Assembly (NCBI GenBank): GCA_938041445.1
Contig: CALISO010000055.1
Coordinates: 1 to 46,693, forward strand
Direction of reading: 5' to 3'
DNA: 46,693 bases
Source: an uncultured Saprospiraceae bacterium
GTDB taxonomy: Bacteria; Bacteroidota; Bacteroidia; Chitinophagales; Saprospiraceae
This document shows positions 42,725 to 46,693 of this stretch, one piece after another (position 1 is the stretch's first letter; each line of letters starts with the position of its first letter). The position numbers and the translations under genes were made by a program. The notes below the pieces were generated by a model that had not been told where the DNA came from, did no database searches, and saw only the letters and a list, made by a program, of their open reading frames with translations.

Positions 42725-44194
42725 TTACTTCACAACAATTTTTACAAGCTTTCCAGATGCAGCATCGCCATCTCCCATTCCTTTGGCAGAGATTTGGTTA
42801 GCTTTTACTCCAAGTGTTACTAGTTGGTCTCTGATCACGGAAGCTCTCTGCTTAGAAAGACTTTTATCAGCGCCATTAACTTGTACTTCAATCTTTCCAT
42901 CTGCATTTTCTTTCAATGCAGCTGCTAGACCCATAATTTCATTCTTAGAGAAGTTAGTGATTTTGTTACCTCCTTCTTCCCATGAGATATCAGTCAATGA
43001 GTAGGCGTATCCTGAATCCTTCTTAGAGAATGCTTTAGAGAATACTCCTTTGATTGCGTCAGCACTTTTAGTAGCTGCACCAGCTACGGCACCTCCAGCA
43101 GTCTTGGCAGCATCACCGATTGCTTTTCCGACTTTTCCGATAAGACCTAGTGTCTTACCACTTGCATCTACATAGCTACCATCTTTCTCAGAGAAAGTAC
43201 CAGCTTTAGCGATGAGCTTATCTCCTCTCATCAAGTTACCATCAGCATCTACGGTCAAAGACATTGCATTAGCCATTTTTCCTGCACCTGCCTTACCAGC
43301 TTCCATAGCACCAGCTGCACTAGTTGCTGCACCTGCAGCTGCACCTTTAGCACCATCAGCCATTTTCTTTCCACCGTGATCGTGTCCATCATGACTTGAA
43401 TGGTCGTGCCCAGCGTGGTCGTGACCTGAATGATCATCAGCACCAGCCATTTTTTTGCCACCTTTTCTATCAGCCATTTTCTTTCCGTCCATTTGCTCCA
43501 TTTTGTCGCCTTTAGCCGTGTTAGTATCAGCACCGCCTCTACCCATAAACCACCAAAGAGCTCCACCAATCAGAAGTAATGGTAATAACCACTTAAGGAA
43601 TCCTCCGCCTCCCCCAGATGGAGTCGCATTGCCAACTGTATTGGATGCAGAAGTTGCTGCAGACTTTACAGAACTAGTAGCTGAAGAAGCAGCCGCTTTC
43701 ACACCTCCTCCGATAGCACCTAAACCACCTTTGTAATCACTGAATAAGCTTTGAAGACCAGACGCATCAAGATTTTTGTCTGAAACTCTTTTTCCTACAG
43801 CACCGAGTACAGCTGGAGTCAAAAAGCTCAATAATTTAGAACTTTTGTCTTTTTCCAATCCGCTAAGTGATGCAAGCTTGTCGATAATAGAATTTTGGCT
43901 TCCACCAAAAACTGAAGAAGCCAAGTTGCTTCCCATCTCTCCTATATCATCTTTTCTGTCGACCATATTAGTGAGTGTAGACTCACCAAGATTGTTGTCC
44001 TTGATTAATGAGAGTAAAGAGCTTGCACCTTCTTTGCTAGCAACCTTACTTCCTAATCCACCGAGAACAGCTGGGAGTCCTGACATCACTGCTGTTCTAG
44101 CATCTCCAGTTGGGAGACCTAGCAGTGAACCTGCTCTACCAATCATTTTGTCAGATAACTGATCTTTGACCAGTCCTATTAAACTGTTAACCAT
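42725..44194 (-). CDS. DUF937 (YidB-like) protein with His-rich linker and C-terminal OmpA-like domain
   Basis: The 489-residue protein has three parts. The N-terminal 140 residues match DUF937 (SLIGLVKDQLSDKMIGRAGSL and GLPAVLGGLGSK). A transmembrane segment at about 200-220 (WLLPLLLIGGALWWFM) is followed by a linker rich in Lys, Met and Gly, with a histidine-aspartate repeat (HSGHDHAGHDHSSHDGHDH). The last 100 residues have an OmpA/MotB-like peptidoglycan-binding fold (LAAALKENADGKIEVQVNG and SKQRASVIRDQLVTLGV). A protein spanning the inner membrane and reaching toward the wall is suggested. The His repeat may bind metal. There is no signal peptide before DUF937, so that domain should be cytoplasmic. 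Confidence 0.85.
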   Translation of the reverse strand: MVNSLIGLVKDQLSDKMIGRAGSLLGLPTGDARTAVMSGLPAVLGGLGSKVASKEGASSLLSLIKDNNLGESTLTNMVDRKDDIGEMGSNLASSVFGGSQNSIIDKLASLSGLEKDKSSKLLSFLTPAVLGAVGKRVSDKNLDASGLQSLFSDYKGGLGAIGGGVKAAASSATSSVKSAATSASNTVGNATPSGGGGGFLKWLLPLLLIGGALWWFMGRGGADTNTAKGDKMEQMDGKKMADRKGGKKMAGADDHSGHDHAGHDHSSHDGHDHGGKKMADGAKGAAAGAATSAAGAMEAGKAGAGKMANAMSLTVDADGNLMRGDKLIAKAGTFSEKDGSYVDASGKTLGLIGKVGKAIGDAAKTAGGAVAGAATKSADAIKGVFSKAFSKKDSGYAYSLTDISWEEGGNKITNFSKNEIMGLAAALKENADGKIEVQVNGADKSLSKQRASVIRDQLVTLGVKANQISAKGMGDGDAASGKLVKIVVK

Positions 44195-44527
44195 TTTGTT
44201 TGAATATTAATTAAAAAATAAATGAATAATTACTTCTTTATCGGGATTGGGAATCCTCTCATAAACACTGTTGGGACGTGTCATTTGCCATATCGTAACA
44301 AACTCTCTTAAATGTCGTGCAAACTGAATTAATGACAAAGTAGGGGTTTTTACGCATATAATTATGAAAATTAGCATAATACCTACTAATTATAGGGATA
44401 ACCACGAGTGGTAATTTAAAGTTCCGAATGCATAATCTTATAAATTATGACATTTTCCTAATGAGTTTTCACAAAATCTTAATAACCGTATTAGATGTTA
44501 TTTGATAATTTATCGTTTAATTCGGGT
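44195..44527. promoter_or_regulatory. Divergent intergenic region
   Basis: These 333 bases separate the DUF937-OmpA gene (minus) from the T9SS plug gene (plus). They must hold both promoters. I see no ORF or RNA gene. A short imperfect palindrome around ACCACGAGTGGT at about 44402-44413 is the only structure noticed. Confidence 0.4.
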
Positions 44528-45871
44528 ATGATTAAGTTTTTATTGCCAATTGTATTATGCTTTTGTGCTTTTATCTCAAATGTAGCTGCTACACCAGATA
44601 TGAATCAGGTCAGATTCGAAGACTATATCTATGTGGACTATGTCAAATCCATCCGATTTAATGATGGAACTTCACAGTACAGTGACCCAATCACAAAGCT
44701 AGGTAGGCGCTTATATCTTTCATTTGATGATCTAGCGACAGAGGAATATCGATTCAATTATATGGTCATTCATTGTGATCGAGATTGGAATCCATCCGAT
44801 ATAGATCCTTTGGAATATATGAGAGGGTTTAACTATGCAGAAATGGAGAATGGTGGAGAACAGAGTAGGTTTACGAAAGTAGACTATTGGCACTACCAGT
44901 TAGCATTGCCAAATTCGGAAGTTAGTTGGACTAAAAGTGGTAATTACTTGCTGCTAGTGTATGACCAAGAAGACAATCCAGTATTCACTCGTAGATTCGT
45001 AATCTATGAAGGCTTAGGAAAACTAGAGTCCCAACGTGGTATGACAATAGGAGTAGGAGAGAAAAACACTAGTCAACGCATAGAGACTACTTATCGTGAA
45101 TTACCTGAGACATTCAGGGAAGAAATGCATCAGTCAAGTCTAGAACTCCGAACGATGCAAAATCTTGATTGGTCGACAATGTCTGAAGGATTCAGGCCTA
45201 TCCGATATCAAGGAGAAGAATATTTGTTCAACAAAGCTGAGTTTCCAAGTTTTTCATCTTTGCAGGATTTTCGTCAAGCTGATACTAGAGCATTAGAATT
45301 TACCGGTACCAATCTATTGGAAGTAGATAGAGGAATGGATTCAATCTTTGCGTTATTAAAACTTGCAGAACCAAAGCGTAGAAATCTCGGTATGTCAGAG
45401 TTTGATATCAACGGACGCTACTATATTGATAGAAGAGATGCTTCAGAATTAGAAAATCTAAATCTTGACAATGATACGGGTAGCACAATTGTTGAAGTAG
45501 ATTATGAATTGTCTGATAGAGTATATGCTGAGTATGTTTGGACTGTTTTTTCGGTCAATGCCCTTTGGTTGAGAAAGGATTCTCCGACATTTGTCATAGG
45601 TGGATTTAGCGATTATAAATTGTATCCTGAGTATGCTCTATCGTATGACGAAGAACGTGACATCTACATAGGTGCCGCATTAATGAAGCAAGGCCGATAT
45701 GATTTTCACTTTGTGCAAATTGTTGATGACAAGATGGACTACTCATTGACTGAGAAGTATGAGGAGCGGTCAACGCAAGATTATCGGACCTTTGTATACT
45801 ACCGAGGGTTTGGCGATGAGTATGATAGAGTTCTAAACTCTGCATTTCTGAATGTGAATAGAGGTCTGTAA
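44528..45871 (+). CDS. Type IX secretion system plug protein family (DUF5103)
   Basis: An ATG exists at 44495, but the ATG at 44528 places a proper signal peptide (IKFLLPIVLCFCAFISNVAA) at the N-terminus and is preferred, giving 447 residues. The N-terminal half shows the DUF5103 hallmarks: YVDYVKSIRFNDGTSQYSDP, LYLSFDDL, YMVIHCDRDWNPSD, EYMRGFNY and KSGNYLLLVYD. This family contains the Plug component that closes the periplasmic side of the SprA translocon in T9SS. The match fits the T9SS-exported protein at the other end of the window. It is followed twelve bases later by a DUF4105 gene, probably in the same transcript. Confidence 0.88.
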   Translation: MIKFLLPIVLCFCAFISNVAATPDMNQVRFEDYIYVDYVKSIRFNDGTSQYSDPITKLGRRLYLSFDDLATEEYRFNYMVIHCDRDWNPSDIDPLEYMRGFNYAEMENGGEQSRFTKVDYWHYQLALPNSEVSWTKSGNYLLLVYDQEDNPVFTRRFVIYEGLGKLESQRGMTIGVGEKNTSQRIETTYRELPETFREEMHQSSLELRTMQNLDWSTMSEGFRPIRYQGEEYLFNKAEFPSFSSLQDFRQADTRALEFTGTNLLEVDRGMDSIFALLKLAEPKRRNLGMSEFDINGRYYIDRRDASELENLNLDNDTGSTIVEVDYELSDRVYAEYVWTVFSVNALWLRKDSPTFVIGGFSDYKLYPEYALSYDEERDIYIGAALMKQGRYDFHFVQIVDDKMDYSLTEKYEERSTQDYRTFVYYRGFGDEYDRVLNSAFLNVNRGL

Positions 45872-45883
45872 CTTTGGCTCCAG

Positions 45884-46693
45884 ATGAGGCTACATAATAT
45901 TTCTTGGTCGTACTTTATATTGCTGATGATTTGGTTATTACCAAATGTCATCTATAGCCAAGATTCCCAACCAAGAGAATCTAAAATCACTTTGTTGACA
46001 ATTGCACCAGGTGATGATGTGTATTCAGTTTTTGGTCATTCAGCTATTAGAGTTAAGGGTCAGAAAGGAGCTGAGGATCAGATCTACAATTACGGCACCT
46101 TTAGTTTTTCTCAACCTAATTTCCTACTCAATTTTTTAAGAGGTCGTCTACTATATTCTTTATCTAGATCAAAGTATGATAGGTTCTTATTTACCTATCA
46201 TAAAGAGCAGAGATCAGTCTATGAGCAGACACTCAATCTGACTCCAGAAGAAGAAAATAGGATTACAAGAGCTCTGATTGATAATTACAAAAAAGAAAAC
46301 CGAGACTATCTTTATGAGTTCTTCTTCGATAATTGTAGCACAAGGCTACGTGACATTGTTGTCAATACTTATGATGATCAGCTGACTTGGCAACCTCAAG
46401 AACCTCGATACACTTTTAGAGAGTTATTACATCAATATACTCAGTCCAATGCTTGGCTGACATTTGGAATTGATCTATTGGTAGGAGTCAGAACAGATAG
46501 ACTAGCGACACAGCAAGAAGAGATGTTTCTACCTGACTATCTATATCGTCACCTCAATAATGCAACAGTTGGGAATCAACCAGTCATATATTCAGATTAT
46601 CTGGTACTCAATTTCGATGAATTGACTGAGCAACGTATGAAACGAGGTGTCAATTGGCCACTCTTTTTATTCATTGGTTTGTTCTTGGTAGAG
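45884..46693 (+). CDS. DUF4105 (Lnb N-terminal domain-like) protein, 3' truncated
   Basis: The ATG at 45884 opens a frame that runs to the window end (270 codons). A signal peptide (SYFILLMIWLLPNVIYSQ) is followed by the DUF4105 pattern: LLTIAPGDDVYSVFGHSAIRV, YNYGTFSFSQPNFLLNFL, LNLTPEEENRI and FFFDNCSTRLRDIV. This is the family whose N-terminal periplasmic domain is found in the lipoprotein N-acyltransferase Lnb; the conserved His and Cys residues (FGHSA, DNCSTR) are present. The final residues (WPLFLFIGLFLVE) start a membrane segment. The function in Bacteroidota is not established. Confidence 0.87.
   Translation, partial: MRLHNISWSYFILLMIWLLPNVIYSQDSQPRESKITLLTIAPGDDVYSVFGHSAIRVKGQKGAEDQIYNYGTFSFSQPNFLLNFLRGRLLYSLSRSKYDRFLFTYHKEQRSVYEQTLNLTPEEENRITRALIDNYKKENRDYLYEFFFDNCSTRLRDIVVNTYDDQLTWQPQEPRYTFRELLHQYTQSNAWLTFGIDLLVGVRTDRLATQQEEMFLPDYLYRHLNNATVGNQPVIYSDYLVLNFDELTEQRMKRGVNWPLFLFIGLFLVE

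Noticed and set aside
43455-43736. Plus-strand ORFs within the DUF937-OmpA gene
   Set aside because: Proline/serine-rich shadow frames of the real minus-strand gene.
44495-44527. Upstream ATG for the T9SS plug protein
   Set aside because: It would put a polar leader before the signal peptide; the ATG at 44528 gives a normal signal sequence.
1-46693. CRISPR arrays, insertion sequences, rRNA or phage genes
   Set aside because: No regularly spaced repeats, transposase, integrase or rRNA-like sequence was seen, even around the tRNA-Ser gene, where an integration site might be expected.

Overview
The window is chromosomal DNA from a member of the Bacteroidota, most likely of the Saprospirales/Lewinella type. 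The basis is a very large secreted protein with a type IX secretion (T9SS) C-terminal domain and repeated 'IDWC' segments, a T9SS plug-type protein, a TonB-dependent receptor with a carboxypeptidase-like N-terminal domain, low GC, and a tRNA gene without encoded CCA. The phylum is secure; the order is an inference.

Layout. 1-9316 holds the end of a giant secreted adhesin-like protein, an M23 peptidase, alaS, and a nitrilase directly behind alaS. 9525-14170 holds an ornithine-cyclodeaminase-family dehydrogenase and three glycosylation-type genes. 14175-32581 is a nonribosomal peptide (NRPS) gene cluster in two divergent operons. The minus-strand operon, in order of transcription, is acyl-CoA dehydrogenase, sulfotransferase, stand-alone adenylation enzyme, carrier protein, C-A-PCP NRPS, glycosyltransferase; its genes are spaced a few bases apart or overlap. 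The plus-strand operon is a HupE/UreJ-type membrane protein, a C-A-PCP-E-C-PCP-TE NRPS, and an Sfp-type phosphopantetheinyl transferase, followed by a second HupE/UreJ protein. 33692-37914 holds a KtrB/TrkH potassium channel subunit, and a TonB-dependent receptor preceded by a small histidine-rich protein. 38138-46693 is mostly housekeeping: a small membrane protein, tRNA-Ser(GGA), a secreted hypothetical, a class A penicillin-binding protein, a methyltransferase, a DUF937-OmpA protein, a T9SS plug protein and a truncated DUF4105 protein.

The NRPS cluster is the notable system. The adenylation domain of the first synthetase carries a complete asparagine specificity code. It is interrupted between core motifs A8 and A9 by about 335 residues that look like a PP-loop ATP-pyrophosphatase of the N-acetyl-sugar amidotransferase (WbpG/PseA-like) type, with its own zinc ribbon. 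This suggests that the asparaginyl unit is chemically altered on the assembly line, to an amidine, thioamide or nitrile. The second synthetase adds one residue, epimerises it, and ends in a C-PCP module without an A domain and a thioesterase with Cys in place of the nucleophilic Ser. A stand-alone A enzyme, carrier protein and acyl-CoA dehydrogenase probably make an oxidised aminoacyl unit. A PAPS sulfotransferase and a glycosyltransferase are candidate tailoring enzymes. The combined domain order predicts a short, modified, possibly sulfated peptide. Two explanations for its role compete: a metallophore (HupE pair, TonB receptor, His-rich protein, Fur-like 7-1-7 palindrome) and a strained-ring, monobactam-like antibiotic (sulfotransferase plus Cys-thioesterase).
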